Shown here: positions 51,301 through 55,094 of the stretch, piece by piece | Position numbering within the stretch: position 1 is the stretch's first letter | Layout: every line of letters begins with the position of its first letter | Source of the DNA: Ganaspis brasiliensis | Taxonomy: Eukaryota; Arthropoda; Insecta; Hymenoptera; Figitidae | Assembly: GCA_037103525.1 (NCBI GenBank) | Contig: JAZKLR010000397.1 | Span: 124,001 to 188,000 of the forward strand | Direction: 5' to 3' | DNA length: 64,000 nt | Translations under genes and position numbers: made by a program | Notes under the pieces: generated by a model | Told to the model about the DNA's origin: nothing | What the model saw: the letters and a program-made list of their open reading frames with translations, nothing else | Databases searched by the model: none

Positions 51301-51393
51301 GTAAATAGTTTAGGCAGTCAAATTCGCGAGACTGTGGAATTAATTGAGTGTAAAGCCTCTTCTTTGGAGGATCAAGGACCCACAGCCGTTTAA
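2974..51393 (+). CDS. GABA-B-R2: GABA-B receptor subunit 2, seven 3' exons (5' part outside window)
   Basis: Seven exons (2974-3135, 3507-3610, 6406-6699, 20925-21169, 36909-37109, 43086-43313, 50705-51393) join to 1,923 nt, an open frame of 640 codons plus TAA. Intron phases are 0, 2, 2, 1, 1, 1 and every junction is GT...AG. The product is a class C GPCR: TM4 to TM7, a short coiled coil and a long Ser/Arg-rich tail. Motifs such as VYKGLLLVVG, IPALNDSQYIGMSVY and GSPRFPHRI identify the insect GABA-B type 2 subunit (family recognised by eye). In this family R2 traffics R1 to the plasma membrane through the coiled coil and couples to Gi/o. The ligand-binding venus-flytrap domain and TM1-TM3 must lie upstream. 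Introns reach 15.7 kb and are full of transposons. Confidence 0.95.
3507..3610 (+). CDS. GABA-B-R2: GABA-B-R2 exon 2 of window (EL2 and TM5)
   Basis: The acceptor is TTTGCAG (ends 3506) and the donor is AG|GTAAAA (3611), phase 2. The 104-nt exon carries VEVCRSQH, whose Cys is the extracellular loop 2 cysteine that pairs with TM3 in this class. TM5 follows (WLGALYVYKGLLLVVG), then MAWET, which begins intracellular loop 3. Intron 1 before it is only 371 nt, the shortest in the window. Confidence 0.95.
4645..5303. mobile_element. hAT-type MITE with 8-bp target duplication
   Basis: The 659-bp element begins CAGGGACTGACACGAAAACC and ends with its reverse complement. It is flanked on both sides by ATTCAAAC (4637-4644 and 5304-5311). 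Eight-base duplications and CAGGG termini fit the hAT superfamily. The interior contains several copies of a GAAACGAAAA / TTTTCGTTTC module in both orientations and no coding potential. It sits inside the larger fold-back element. Confidence 0.9.
4888..5073. mobile_element. Small inverted-repeat unit nested in the hAT MITE
   Basis: Inverted ends around CACATATCACGTGATA (about 4905) and TATCACGTGATATGTGG (about 5036), with GATCATTC/GACGACCC outward, enclose C-rich runs (CCCCCTCCCCCC and CCCCCCTCCCACCCC). It looks like a third nesting level; target duplication not resolved. Confidence 0.55.
5655..6405. other. Intron 2 remainder, nothing recognised
   Basis: AT-rich, no coding similarity. It ends in the polypyrimidine tract and TTTTAG acceptor of the TM6/TM7 exon. 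Confidence 0.6.
6406..6699 (+). CDS. GABA-B-R2: GABA-B-R2 exon 3 of window (IL3, TM6, TM7)
   Basis: The acceptor TGTTTTAG ends at 6405 and the donor is AG|GTAAAG at 6700, phase 2. The exon reads HVKIPALNDSQYIGMS (intracellular loop 3 and start of TM6), a TM6 with VVITSGIVVALANL, and a TM7 rich in Thr/Leu (FVTITTLILASTTATL). It then enters the tail with LLFLPQL and GLKMECNTRRFVTDD. The IPALNDS loop is the hallmark of GABA-B2 over GABA-B1 and is needed for G-protein coupling in the family. Confidence 0.96.
7287..8147 (+). pseudogene. PLE 2 reverse transcriptase
   Basis: The 286-residue open frame shows the PLE RT order: KFYILPKLHKN and PGRPITSFIS (fingers), LISLDVVSMYTNI (motif A, catalytic Asp), FRLPMGSPISS (motif B, MGSP), RYIDDPLI (motif C, with both Asp present), and SINFLDLTL (thumb side). 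It ends at a premature stop after RKPIWPGR. Recognisable sequence continues beyond it as LTDRAIKLSDKKFH (about 8178-8220). The RT catalytic triad appears preserved even though the element is broken downstream. The function in the intact family is target-primed reverse transcription. Confidence 0.88.
8490..8740 (+). pseudogene. PLE 2 GIY-YIG endonuclease domain
   Basis: Translation gives YKIPCFNCDNIYIGETSR, in which YIG and the downstream Arg of R(x)LQTR match the GIY-YIG nuclease fold typical of the PLE C-terminus. H(A)RDIKNKK and NHNFDLNKV-like sequence follow. A TAG interrupts it right after LQTRM and a stop ends it after RKF, so it is non-functional. In intact PLEs this domain nicks the target DNA. 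Confidence 0.8.
9195..9235 (+). ncRNA. Degenerate hammerhead-like motif at PLE 2 3' end
   Basis: A TTGATAA in place of CTGATGA is followed by a six-pair stem (GGTAGC, loop GGTA, GCTGCC) and GAAAC. Two core bases (C3 and G8) differ from the hammerhead consensus and stem III is not convincing, so this is at best an inactive relic. Its position at the PLE 3' end matches the other copies. Confidence 0.45.
9483..9530 (-). ncRNA. Hammerhead-type ribozyme motif, left palindrome arm
   Basis: On the minus strand, CTGATGA (9517-9523) is followed by a stem of five pairs (GGTTG, loop CATTGA, CAACC) and GAAAC (9495-9499). A perfect five-pair stem III (ACGTT, loop AAA, AACGT) comes next, then a GTA triplet. 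This is closer to the consensus than the other copies. An extra G after CTGATGA and a U-U juxtaposition at the first stem I pair are non-ideal. Confidence 0.7.
10375..10460. promoter_or_regulatory. hAT left subterminal repeats
   Basis: Four copies of GTACTAGA or GTACTAG-like octamers within 90 bases of the left end. Matching repeats occur at 19900-20015. In the hAT superfamily such repeats bind the transposase; binding here is inferred. Confidence 0.6.
10600..11600. repeat. AT-rich degenerate repeat inside hAT
   Basis: About 1 kb of variants of AAAATAATTGAAAATTGAAG-like units with no fixed period. There is no coding potential; similar tracts lie at 13400-13950, 16240-17100 and 44620-46430. 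Confidence 0.7.
11795..12110. repeat. Tandem repeat of about 80 bp in hAT
   Basis: Roughly four copies starting near 11800, 11880, 11960 and 12043. Each has ATTTATAAAACTAG followed by ACACAATTAACGATTC and TTTTCTCTCA-like text. A partial copy appears near 12265. It lies between the transposase 3' end and the left terminus. Confidence 0.75.
12346..13365 (-). CDS. hAT transposase exon 4 (C-terminal dimerisation)
   Basis: After the acceptor TATTTTCAG the exon begins AVVNRILENWGPL, which continues TRWLSII of exon 3 as expected for hAT proteins. Near the end it holds YIMVLPHSSAASERAFS and KTRIRNRLNIKT, the conserved hAT C-terminal region with the catalytic Glu. It ends in an acidic tail (MDDDEDL) and TAA. 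No stop or frameshift is seen. Confidence 0.93.
   Translation of the reverse strand, partial: AVVNRILENWGPLTLFFGIASTEDKLPMAQNVYSALRNNIYRIYLTFLSYVLELITDINKEFQSEKPKLPHLLERVSCLYKLLLKSFIKPEVLNKSHFSRISVINPRNYLPLESMYFGAKVDNFLKDEKFLVDAKEVHDFKLKALDYYVELCSQISSRFDFNSPVLNFVSNFTIKNALSGKINSIAYFNRLFPSIKVNPERVNIEWQNLSETFNYEDYKNVSNIDFWLMVSKTKNDLSEPLFPNLMQVVKYIMVLPHSSAASERAFSQLKLMKTRIRNRLNIKTIAAALRIKDAIKHNIINYQNLSARQIYASLDNNCSEVNEEELSAILKAMDDDEDL
12346..19569 (-). CDS. hAT transposase, four exons (ZNF862-like)
   Basis: Exons on the minus strand at 19489-19569, 19130-19320, 13982-15173 and 12346-13365 join to 2,484 nt, an uninterrupted 827-codon frame with all splice sites GT/AG. The last two exons are the certain part. 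Exon 3 has a zinc finger (CKLCNS...HLKRHAESASH), the catalytic Asp blocks IVDEATD and AADNASVMMG, the CVCHSAHLC insert motif and TRWLS. Exon 4 has SSAASERAFSQLKLMK with the catalytic Glu and the dimerisation region. It cuts and pastes the element through the terminal repeats. Exons 1 and 2 are inferred from frame and splice sites only and include a hydrophobic segment unusual for a transposase. Confidence 0.85.
13400..13950. repeat. AT-rich degenerate repeat in transposase intron 3
   Basis: The same AAATAATTGAAAATTGAA family as at 10600-11600, filling the 616-bp intron between transposase exons 3 and 4. Confidence 0.6.
13982..15173 (-). CDS. hAT transposase exon 3 (zinc finger and catalytic core)
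   Basis: The acceptor is AATTCAG and the donor is ATA|GTAAGT, phase 0 at its 3' end. Domains in order: an acidic/Ser N-terminal stretch, a Lys-rich segment, an FCKLC...HLKRHAES...H zinc finger, LPFQLMDALPKM, CMIVDEATDIS (first Asp), FAADNASVMMGVHTG (second Asp), CVCHSAHLC and PGQTRWLS. This layout matches the KIAA1586/ZNF862-like hAT group. Confidence 0.93.
15949..17366. mobile_element. Inverted-repeat element in the transposase intron
   Basis: The ends GGGGCCGTCCATAAATTATG (15949) and CATAAATTACG-type reverse complement ending GGACGGCCCC (17366) are inverted repeats, flanked by TTA on both sides (15946-15948, 17367-17369). The TTA duplication fits a PIF/Harbinger-type insertion, but the family is uncertain. 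A run of 12-13 G sits near 15990 and AT-rich repeats (16240-17100) fill the interior. It is nested in intron 2 of the hAT transposase gene. Confidence 0.78.
17370..19129. other. hAT internal non-coding DNA
   Basis: Very AT-rich, no convincing coding sequence. It is the rest of the intron between transposase exons 2 and 3. Confidence 0.6.
19130..19320 (-). CDS. Putative hAT transposase exon 2 (hydrophobic)
   Basis: An open segment bounded by TTTTTTTAG (acceptor, minus strand) and TTTTAG|GTAATT (donor), phase 0 in and phase 2 out, which fits exon 3. It encodes ILGIKLFIYFFTILLL (one membrane-helix-like segment), then FTSNIPAIYLPTLK and TPEFYQPDYF. No hAT homology is recognisable. It could be a captured host exon or a separate small gene. 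Confidence 0.5.
19489..19569 (-). CDS. Putative hAT transposase exon 1
   Basis: Begins ATGTGCAGAAAATTT (minus strand) and ends AAATTGCAG|GTAATT, phase 0; 27 codons, basic (CRKFVKRRG), with a second Met at codon 19. It is joined to the next exon by frame and splice sites only. The start is therefore tentative. Confidence 0.42.
19895..20015. promoter_or_regulatory. hAT right subterminal repeats
   Basis: Repeated GTACTAG / TTGTACT units in several spacings just inside the right terminus, denser than on the left. The asymmetry between ends is normal in hAT elements. Confidence 0.6.
20094..20140 (+). ncRNA. Hammerhead-type ribozyme motif, right palindrome arm
   Basis: The mirror copy of the motif at 9483-9530, with the same core (CTGATGA at 20100-20106, GAAAC at 20124-20128) and the same five-pair stem III. 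The predicted cleavage is after A20140. The two copies have kept identical core sequence despite nearby differences (for example AAAATTAAAT versus AAAATAAAAT upstream). Confidence 0.7.
20209..20924. other. Intron 3 remainder before the coiled-coil exon
   Basis: No element identified. It ends with the pyrimidine-rich acceptor of the exon at 20925. Confidence 0.6.
20925..21169 (+). CDS. GABA-B-R2: GABA-B-R2 exon 4 of window (coiled coil)
   Basis: The acceptor GACTTTAG ends at 20924. The first base completes an Arg codon split by a 14.2-kb intron. The exon begins ELQYRVEVQNRVY and runs through a heptad-like segment with LELELARLEKQLG, the coiled coil that pairs with GABA-B1 and masks its ER-retention signal in the known family. 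A Ser/Pro linker follows, then the LLLLSVLPPVIPRA and SWPSA block typical of insect orthologues. The donor is G|GTAAGA at 21170, phase 1. Confidence 0.94.
21170..22789. other. Intron 4, 5' part
   Basis: AT-rich sequence with a short AATAAT run (about 22207-22230). No gene or element boundary recognised. Confidence 0.6.
22790..23462 (-). pseudogene. RNase H and C-terminal tail of non-LTR element A
   Basis: Translation gives DGYKGEIATGAGLY, VLQAETTALFYAA (Glu), FFSDSKAALLIL (Asp) and LLWVPGHCEIKGNEMADRLA (His/Asp), the four-block RNase HI pattern. The frame then shifts to VRQDKSLLGN and LTGHGVLRYH. The start of the domain is cut off at 23462 by a palindromic MITE; the missing part continues at 23927. 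Confidence 0.88.
23463..23922. mobile_element. 460-bp palindromic MITE in RNase H, TTAA-flanked
   Basis: The two halves (about 23463-23688 and 23700-23922) are near-perfect reverse complements. The ends are GGGCATGTCCC and its complement, flanked by TTAA (23459-23462, 23923-23926). Removing it and one TTAA joins GDIWL to MDGYKGEI in frame on the minus strand, so the insertion target is exactly visible. TTAA duplication is typical of piggyBac or Kolobok families; no transposase is present. Confidence 0.92.
23927..25174 (-). pseudogene. Reverse transcriptase and thumb of non-LTR element A
   Basis: Discontinuous minus-strand similarity: LPTEDWQNGLVVLPTDGD (24000-23930), thumb motifs around 24290-24430 and GFADDKIIV (near 24810) with the catalytic FADD kept. 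AVVDVLRMMNDYLCNRW lies near 25010-24950. Several frameshifts exist. It is the 5' continuation of the RNase H part. Confidence 0.82.
25175..25407. mobile_element. 233-bp MITE nested in RT of element A, TA-flanked
   Basis: The ends GAGATCCTATAAAGAGAG (25175) and CTTTCTTTAAAGGATCTC (to 25407) are inverted repeats extending about 70 bp (GTTGAGACACA, GATTAAACCGGAACCAGAAG), with TA on both sides (25173-25174, 25408-25409). It interrupts the RT between GKAPE and RIPNEI. TA duplication fits Tc1/mariner-type mobility. Confidence 0.88.
25560..26580. other. GC-richer stretch of unknown origin
   Basis: Markedly less AT-rich than its surroundings, with a 69-codon open frame on + (25806-26015, basic start KHKRSQGKRK) that I do not recognise. 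The text (for example CGGCCGTTGACC, CATTTCCGGTTTC) looks like part of an old mobile element or untranslated leader. No boundary or terminal repeat was found. Confidence 0.4.
26860..27620. mobile_element. Possible diverged relative of the 460-bp MITE
   Basis: Left text CTCCATATTTAATTTACTA...TTCATGACATAC (26945-27018) and right text ATAATGTGTGTAATG...CAGCAAATTAAGTATAAAAG (27527-27607) resemble the arms of the element at 23463-23922, with about 500 bases of unrelated DNA between. Alignment by eye only. Confidence 0.4.
27621..30156. other. Intron 4, AT-rich, nothing recognised
   Basis: No gene, clear repeat or element end was seen. A 60-codon minus-strand frame (29678-29860) is low complexity. 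Confidence 0.5.
30370..30505. repeat. Short fold-back with GA/CT arms
   Basis: AAGCACGATAATCG...AAGAGTGAGAGAGAGAAG and its mirrored CTTTCTCTCTCTCACTCTTAAG...TTGTGCTT form a hairpin of about 60-base arms. Confidence 0.75.
30535..30911. mobile_element. 377-bp MITE, TA-flanked, nested
   Basis: The ends GGGTTCTGATCTAGACTAAG and the complement of TTTAGCCCAGATCAGAACCC are flanked by TA on both sides. The arms of about 40 bases also share AATGCAGATT. The interior has no coding potential. Confidence 0.82.
31279..32177. other. Intron 4, nothing recognised
   Basis: AT-rich; no element ends or coding similarity seen. Confidence 0.5.
32194..32422. mobile_element. 229-bp MITE inside the left TIR, TA-flanked
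   Basis: The ends TGTGACGCTCCACGGTGAAAG and the complement of CTTTCACCGTGCAGCGTCACA are flanked by TA (32192-32193, 32423-32424). It splits the left terminal repeat of the 4.3-kb transposon, so it is younger. Confidence 0.88.
32684..33797. mobile_element. 1.1-kb CACTGAAAAAA element, TA-flanked
   Basis: The ends CACTGAAAAAA and TTTTTTTCAGTG have TA at both sides (32682-32683, 33798-33799). Near both ends ACAAAA/TTTTGTTGG modules are repeated many times in varying spacing, denser on the right (33640-33790). No coding region. Confidence 0.8.
34080..34640 (-). pseudogene. Transposase-like protein fragment
   Basis: The open part 34203-34484 reads DLQKVLTAPKLKSGIAYYNR, YSYVWNETLGKRGANE and LLFDNCRGQNKN. 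Beyond a stop the similarity continues as THRFLEKGHSQNE...SVHALIE (about 34160-34100). These blocks (Asp in DNCxGQNKN, GHS..E.DSVH) belong to an uncharacterised, transposon-borne protein family common in arthropods and cnidarians that I recall without a settled name. It looks like an RNase H-fold nuclease. At least two stops show it is dead. Confidence 0.65.
34650..36177. other. Transposon interior, right half, unassigned
   Basis: Less AT-rich than its surroundings. Short open frames exist on both strands (for example 35043-35366 +, 34789-34998 -) but none resembles a family I can name. Parts may be older retroelement debris. Confidence 0.45.
36475..36908. other. Intron 4 end
   Basis: AT-rich sequence with no element recognised, ending in the GTGAATGTAG acceptor. 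Confidence 0.5.
36909..37109 (+). CDS. GABA-B-R2: GABA-B-R2 exon 5 of window (cytoplasmic tail)
   Basis: The exon is entered at GTGAATGTAG|GC (acceptor ends 36908) and left at ACAG|GTAATT (37110), phase 1 on both sides. It encodes 67 residues: MRRGTVAFSSQPDLE, a basic stretch, and SLFGSRPSSRKAS, which resembles the insect R2 tail and contains Arg/Ser sites that kinases could use. The 201-nt length keeps the frame. Its assignment rests on position, phase and tail similarity rather than a strong domain. Confidence 0.86.
37310..37345. mobile_element. Single end of a TAGGGGAAAGTCGGG-type element
   Basis: TAGGGGAGAGTCGGG at about 37312 resembles the terminal repeat of the element at 62286-63776. 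No partner end was found nearby. Confidence 0.45.
37677..38168. mobile_element. 490-bp fold-back element
   Basis: The arms 37677-37900 and 37935-38168 are reverse complements (CGATTGTTTAGAGAAGAATT against AATTCTCCTCTAAACAATCG; GATTGGCCATTGCGCGC against GCTCACCGGCCAATC). The text is GC-richer near the centre. No coding sequence; target duplication not resolved. Confidence 0.85.
38169..39087. other. Intron 5, nothing recognised
   Basis: AT-rich; only a low-complexity short open frame at 38503-38712. Confidence 0.5.
39088..40165. mobile_element. Inverted-repeat element enclosing a tandem array
   Basis: Arms of about 100 bases (CAGGTGTTTTTTATTCC...CTTTATTATA against the complement at 40060-40160) bracket about four imperfect tandem copies of a roughly 150-180-bp unit containing GGGATGATTTTAAAAGGTGG (39370-39960) and an ATC-rich run (39990-40037). 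Confidence 0.7.
39370..39960. repeat. Tandem repeat with GGGATGATTTTAA core
   Basis: Copies at about 39378, 39510, 39580, 39725 and 39875 share GATTAAGGGATGATTTT, GGTGGTTTTTGATGC and GGAATATATTCTGAG text; the period varies because of internal deletions. Confidence 0.65.
40499..41633. mobile_element. 1.1-kb TTAA-flanked fold-back (piggyBac-type MITE)
   Basis: The ends CCCATTAACGCCTGTAATCA and the complement of GATTTCTGACGTTAATGGG are flanked by TTAA (40495-40498, 41634-41637). CCC termini plus TTAA fit piggyBac. Longer homologous arms (for example GTGTAATAAAGTAGCAC versus GTGGCACTTTATTACAC) fold over most of its length. The centre holds ATATGGCGG-type repeats. No transposase. Confidence 0.9.
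41634..43085. other. Intron 5 remainder with an AAT microsatellite
   Basis: AT-rich. A pure (AAT/TAA)n run lies at about 42355-42385. No other feature seen before the exon acceptor. Confidence 0.6.
43086..43313 (+). CDS. GABA-B-R2: GABA-B-R2 exon 6 of window (cytoplasmic tail)
   Basis: There are two in-frame candidate acceptors: TTTGTAG (ends 43085) and, 12 nt later, CATCAG (ends 43097). Either joins in phase 1, so a four-residue difference is possible. The exon reads RVHMGYIAGLVPGTK, then Ser/Thr-rich sequence, RRLSLGLRRK (an RRxS kinase-like site) and RVNFVLPP. The donor is C|GTAAGT at 43314, phase 1. The same motif order is known in insect R2 tails. No membrane segment is present. Confidence 0.85.
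43557..43694. mobile_element. 138-bp MITE
   Basis: CACACAGTTAAAAATTTTGTG and the complementary CACAAAATTTTTAACTGTGC form a palindrome with inner TGTGTTAAATTTAACACA arms. Confidence 0.82.
44468..47253. mobile_element. 2.8-kb TA-flanked element inside the larger one
   Basis: The ends TGGGTCATTCCATGTGAAAAG and the complement of CTTTTCACATGAAATAACCCA are flanked by TA (44466-44467, 47254-47255); arms extend about 110 bases. It contains AT-rich repeats (44620-46430), a hAT-like end with CAGTGGCGTAAC (complement, 46435-46523) and ATGGCGG repeats (46550-47080). Confidence 0.82.
44620..46430. repeat. AT-rich degenerate repeat (TTTCAATTATTTTC family)
   Basis: About 1.8 kb of variants of TTTCAATTATTTTCTTTAAT; 44640-44890 and 45540-45780 are near-duplicates of each other about 900 bases apart. 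It is the reverse complement of the family that fills parts of the hAT. Confidence 0.75.
46550..48530. repeat. ATGGCGG tandem-like repeats, about 120-bp unit
   Basis: Repeated text of the form AAAATGGCGGATCCAATATGG, followed by AATTTATTAAAC, a TATAGGGGTTTT and GATTACGAATCCG. Units recur every roughly 95-125 bases in both orientations. Related blocks occur at 40620-41560 and 58120-58640. Confidence 0.8.
48896..49912. other. Intron 6, nothing recognised
   Basis: AT-rich sequence without element ends or coding similarity. Confidence 0.5.
49913..50596. mobile_element. 684-bp MITE near the last exon
   Basis: AAGGTAGTATTATACTTTG at the left and its complement CAAAGCATAATACTACCTT at the right bound a non-coding interior. 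Target duplication unclear. It ends only 108 bases before the last receptor exon. Confidence 0.78.
50705..51393 (+). CDS. GABA-B-R2: GABA-B-R2 last exon (cytoplasmic tail and stop)
   Basis: The acceptor TTTCAGCAG is a NAGNAG tandem site (ends 50704 or 50707), which would add or drop one residue. The 689-nt exon encodes SSREKIRGSPRFPHRI, a block strongly conserved in insect R2 tails, then a Ser/Thr-rich, acidic, probably disordered tail. It ends with TAA at 51391-51393. Codon use is visibly more GC-rich than the surrounding introns. Confidence 0.94.
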
Positions 51394-51740
51394 ACTTAAT
51401 GAGTGTGTTCTTTAGTCAACGTGCCAAAAATCGGGTCCACAGGAGTACTCTTGGATGAGCTAAAGTCACTGAAGCTACTTATCGTACTTCGAGGATTCTG
51501 AGGGACCAAGGAGTTTCACATTTGAAAGCCACTGATTGTTCACTATTTCCTGTAAATTGTAATGTTAATATTTTCTTATAAAGCTGTAAACTAATGACGG
51601 ATGAAAAACACTAGATAATAGACTTTAACATATATGCAAGCTAACTCACATTAGTTCTTTTCTAACATACCTCAATTTCTTCTCGGAATTTCTATCTAGA
51701 AAAGATTTTTTGCTCAATAAATGTTTGCTTTAAACAGAAA
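51394..51740 (+). other. GABA-B-R2 3' UTR (inferred)
   Basis: Non-coding sequence directly after the stop codon with a canonical AATAAA at 51716-51721. The exact cleavage site cannot be read from sequence alone. Longer 3' UTRs are possible. Confidence 0.5.
51716..51721 (+). terminator. Polyadenylation signal AATAAA of GABA-B-R2
   Basis: First canonical AATAAA clearly seen after the stop codon, 323 nt downstream of it. Usage is inferred. Confidence 0.45.
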
Positions 51741-52762
51741 AATTGTTTCAAATGTACGGTAACTAATAATATTTGAAAGACAAATTTATGAGCTGTAATA
51801 ACAATTGAACTTCCCTTGGAAATGCACTGAATTATGTAAGTCCTCACGTTGAACGTGTTACTGGCTGTGTCAGGGTTTTTAAAATCGTGTGTGATCTGTT
51901 TTAAACAAGGGCGATTCAATTAACAGAGTTATACAAAATTTGAATTTCACATTTCTTTAAAAAAATTAAAATATTCCTGTGACTCTTTAATCCTTGAAGT
52001 ACTCTTGTGAACCTAAAAACCAAGTGTTCAATAGTCCCAAAACTCCTGTTTCTAGTACCTGCGCTTCATTGACATATATAAATTGTAAAAATCTGCAAAT
52101 AAGAATAATTTTTGCTCCTCATGCTGCAGAAATGAAATCAAATATCAATATTTTCATGCTTCTGATAAAATAATGCAATTAAAAGACTATAATTAAGCTA
52201 CAATTTCACGAATATTTTCTGAAAATTGTTCACAAACCTAAAATAAAAATTGAACCGAAATTTTTAAAAACTTTTTGCGATTATTTGAAACATAATAATA
52301 TTAAGGACGATCGATGGATAAAATGACAGAGGTTTTCAAACACTTTTCCTCCATGGGAACGGCTAAACTGCGATATGCCACCTGGTGGAAAAACTTTGAA
52401 CAAGTGGAAATAGGTTGTTGACAATCAAATACATGTTACAAATGTGAATATTTAATTAGAATATTTATTATTTGTATGTTTAAACACTAGTAATAAAATA
52501 TGGAGTCTGGAATAAAATTTACTTCTACGAACTCTAAAAACAGAATTTTGGCTTAGTTTTTGATTGTAACAGCAAACAGTGCAGAGACTTAAGTGTCAGT
52601 TTTCATAAGTTTTCAAAAACTAGAGACATAAATAATGATTTCGAAAATAAATTTGGTGTTATTGAATGAATTGACAAAAAATTATTGTTAAAAAGAGGAT
52701 TAATAATGGGTAAAAAATTAACATGCTATATTTTGTTTGGTTTTATAAGAAAAAATTTTAAG
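51741..52762. other. Intergenic DNA after GABA-B-R2, nothing recognised
   Basis: AT-rich. It could include further 3' UTR. No other gene seen. Confidence 0.5.
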
Positions 52763-53560
52763 TTATCCCTTCGAGCCCGGACGTATTTTCGGCACCTTCG
52801 GACCTGGGTCGTTTTCGTCCTGTCGTGTTTACAGGTAGAAAAAATGCTTTAAAAAAATTGAAAAAACTCATAGATCATCATCAATCCTTCCAGTTGAAGT
52901 AACAATTACGTTTTTTAAAAAAAAAAAATTTTTTTTTTTTATTATTATTATTAAAAAATAGACTTACCTCCTGAAAAATTGCTACTTCACTTAAAAAATC
53001 ATAACTCTGAGCCAAATTGAGATATCGAAAAGTTTAAAAAAGGTCATTAAGGCTGAAGAGTGTGCCTTTCACAAAAAAAATAGTAAATTTTATTTTCTTT
53101 AAAAAAATGATTAGTTTTTTTACCTCAAAAATGGTAAAAAATTACTTCAAAATTTTCAATAAAAAGCTATATTGACTTCTTTTAATAACAAAAAATAATT
53201 GTAAAATGGGTATAAATCAGTAAAAACTCAACATTTTAGTAGAAAAGAACAATTTTATTTATCAAGACAAAATACAATTCTATGATCGTCGCAAGTTGGT
53301 TTGGCGCATTGCGCGCAACAATAATTTGTTTTTCGGTCTTTTGTGGTCGGACAAAAGTGTCATCGCTTTCTTTTTGACATTTTTTGAGAGATTAGATTAA
53401 AATTTTCTTTCTCTTCAATGTTTAAAAGATAACGGATGTTTTGACTAACATACGCGGATAAATCGCTGTCGTGGTCCTCAACAGCATCTACCTCTTCGTC
53501 TGAATCGTCCTCTCCGAAATAATTGAATATTTGACGAGGACGCATTATAATATATTTATT
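52763..53560 (-). mobile_element. piggyBac internal-deletion derivative
   Basis: The minus-strand frame 53360-53545 starts MRPRQIFNYFGEDDSDEE with an acidic N-terminus typical of piggyBac transposases. It runs via KMSKRKR and, after a stop, into HFCPTTKDRKTNYCCAQC and CDDHRIVFC, the Cys-rich C-terminal finger of the same family. The whole catalytic middle is missing. A possible terminus CCCTTCGAGCCCGG sits at 52767 preceded by TTAT, perhaps a mutated TTAA. The opposite terminus was not found. Confidence 0.72.
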
Positions 53561-53834
53561 ATAATTAAAAAGGATAACTGATTTTAATTTATTTATTATA
53601 ATTAAAAAGAAACTTTTAATCAAGGTAAATCTATCACTAAACGTAACCTAACATTTTTCCCACAAAAAATAACATGTTTGGGGTTTAAAAGTTTTTCTGA
53701 TTTTCTGCTTCAATAAAATATCTAATGAATGGTGTTGAATTCGTAAAGAAACATGTTTCAGGTGTAGAGAGACGCAATTCTTAAAATTAAATCTAAGAAC
53801 TTTCACTTTTTTAACTATTTGGAAAACAGAGACT

Positions 53835-54258
53835 CTTTGCTGTTAGATACTTTTTCATAGCGTAGTCTTAAAAGGCGTAATTCGGTTCTCTGTATAGATA
53901 ACCAGAAAGTTGCAGAATGAAGAACGATTTACTATGTCACGTCAGAGTGTACACAAATACAATCCAAATTGAATGTCTCACACTTTTTTACTTGTCAACA
54001 CGCCGCGCTAGTGATACGGTTAGGTTAGATTTTGAAGCTGTACTACTCACGCTAAAGACATCGACTCTGTTCTGTTGGTCAAACAGTGCGTGCAAGAAAA
54101 GTAGAAAAGTGGGAGACATGCAATTTGGACTATACTTGTTTGCACTCTGACGTCACATAGTGAATCGTTCTTAAATCTGCAACTTTCTGGTTATCTACAG
54201 AGAACCGAATCACGCCATTTTTAAGACTGCGTTATGAAAAGTATCGTTCGTAACTGCG
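53835..54258. mobile_element. Palindromic MITE, 420 bp
   Basis: The arms CGTAATTCGGTTCTCTGTAT...CAGAAAGTTGCAGA (left, from 53877) and TCTGCAACTTTCTGG...CAGAGAACCGAATCACG (right) are inverted. The outer parts (ATACTTTTTCATAGCG versus TGCGTTATGAAAAGTAT) match too. Confidence 0.85.
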
Positions 54259-54365
54259 TGAACAAAGCAGTCGTTTTGAAACTCGCGCAATTTTTGCAAC
54301 TCGTTTCACTCGTTGCAAAAACATTGCTCTCGTTTCAGAAACGACTGCTTGTCACGCATGTTACG
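54259..54365. repeat. Short GC-richer hairpin
   Basis: AAGCAGTCGTTTTGAAACTCG and the mirrored GTTTCAGAAACGACTGCTTG surround TTGCAACTCGTTTCACTCGTTGCAA. Directly adjacent to the preceding palindrome. Confidence 0.75.
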
Positions 54366-54408
54366 AAATATACTATTACGATAAAAAAACGAAAACTGAG
54401 ATTATAGA

Positions 54409-54757
54409 ACTGACACACTTGCTGTAGAAATGACCTCCCCTCGTCACGAAAAAATCTCAAGAGAATTACCATGTCGGAACTTCACTTGATTCTTGAATCC
54501 CGTTTACCATTTGATGTAAAAAGCTTCCATCGGAAGCACACAGATGGCGTATTAAGTCCAAGACTAAAACTCACGAAAACTATTTGCGTAGAACAAGAAG
54601 ACGCTATCTAATAAGTGCGTTCAACTGCGTTTCCGTTGGAAGATTCTTATATCTCATGTTAAACAGGAATCACGACTTAAATAAAGTTTCGGCGTGCTGA
54701 GGCTCTTAAGATATTTGCGTAAAGTGCGGCGGCCATTTCTACAACAAGTGTGTCAGT
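54409..54757. mobile_element. 349-bp MITE
   Basis: ACTGACACACTTGCTGTAG at the left and CTACAACAAGTGTGTCAGT at the right are inverted termini of about 24 bases. Interior without coding potential. Confidence 0.82.
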
Positions 54758-55094
54758 ACTAATGTCAGTTTTCGTTTTTTTGCTCATAAAAGTATCTAAC
54801 AACAAAAATTCTATGTATTCCAAATTTCATATTCCCTGCAGTTTTTGCAAATCACACGATTTCTTCGAGAAAGTGTCTGATTTAAAAAAAAAAATGTCAA
54901 AGTGCAAATTTTTAGAAAATGAGGGGAAGTGTTTGGTATCAACTGTCAATTTTGTCCATTGATCGATATTATTATTATTAAGGGTGTTGCAAAGCGCGAA
55001 AAAATTTCTATTGAAAAATACGAGTACTTTGAAACAAAAAAATGTTAAAATAGTCAATATTTTTTGTCGGCTTTTGGTTTGCGCCTGTCTGGAT

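Noticed and set aside
52915..52960. Poly-A/poly-T run as a retrotransposon tail
   Set aside because: No coding element adjoins it and no target duplication is visible.
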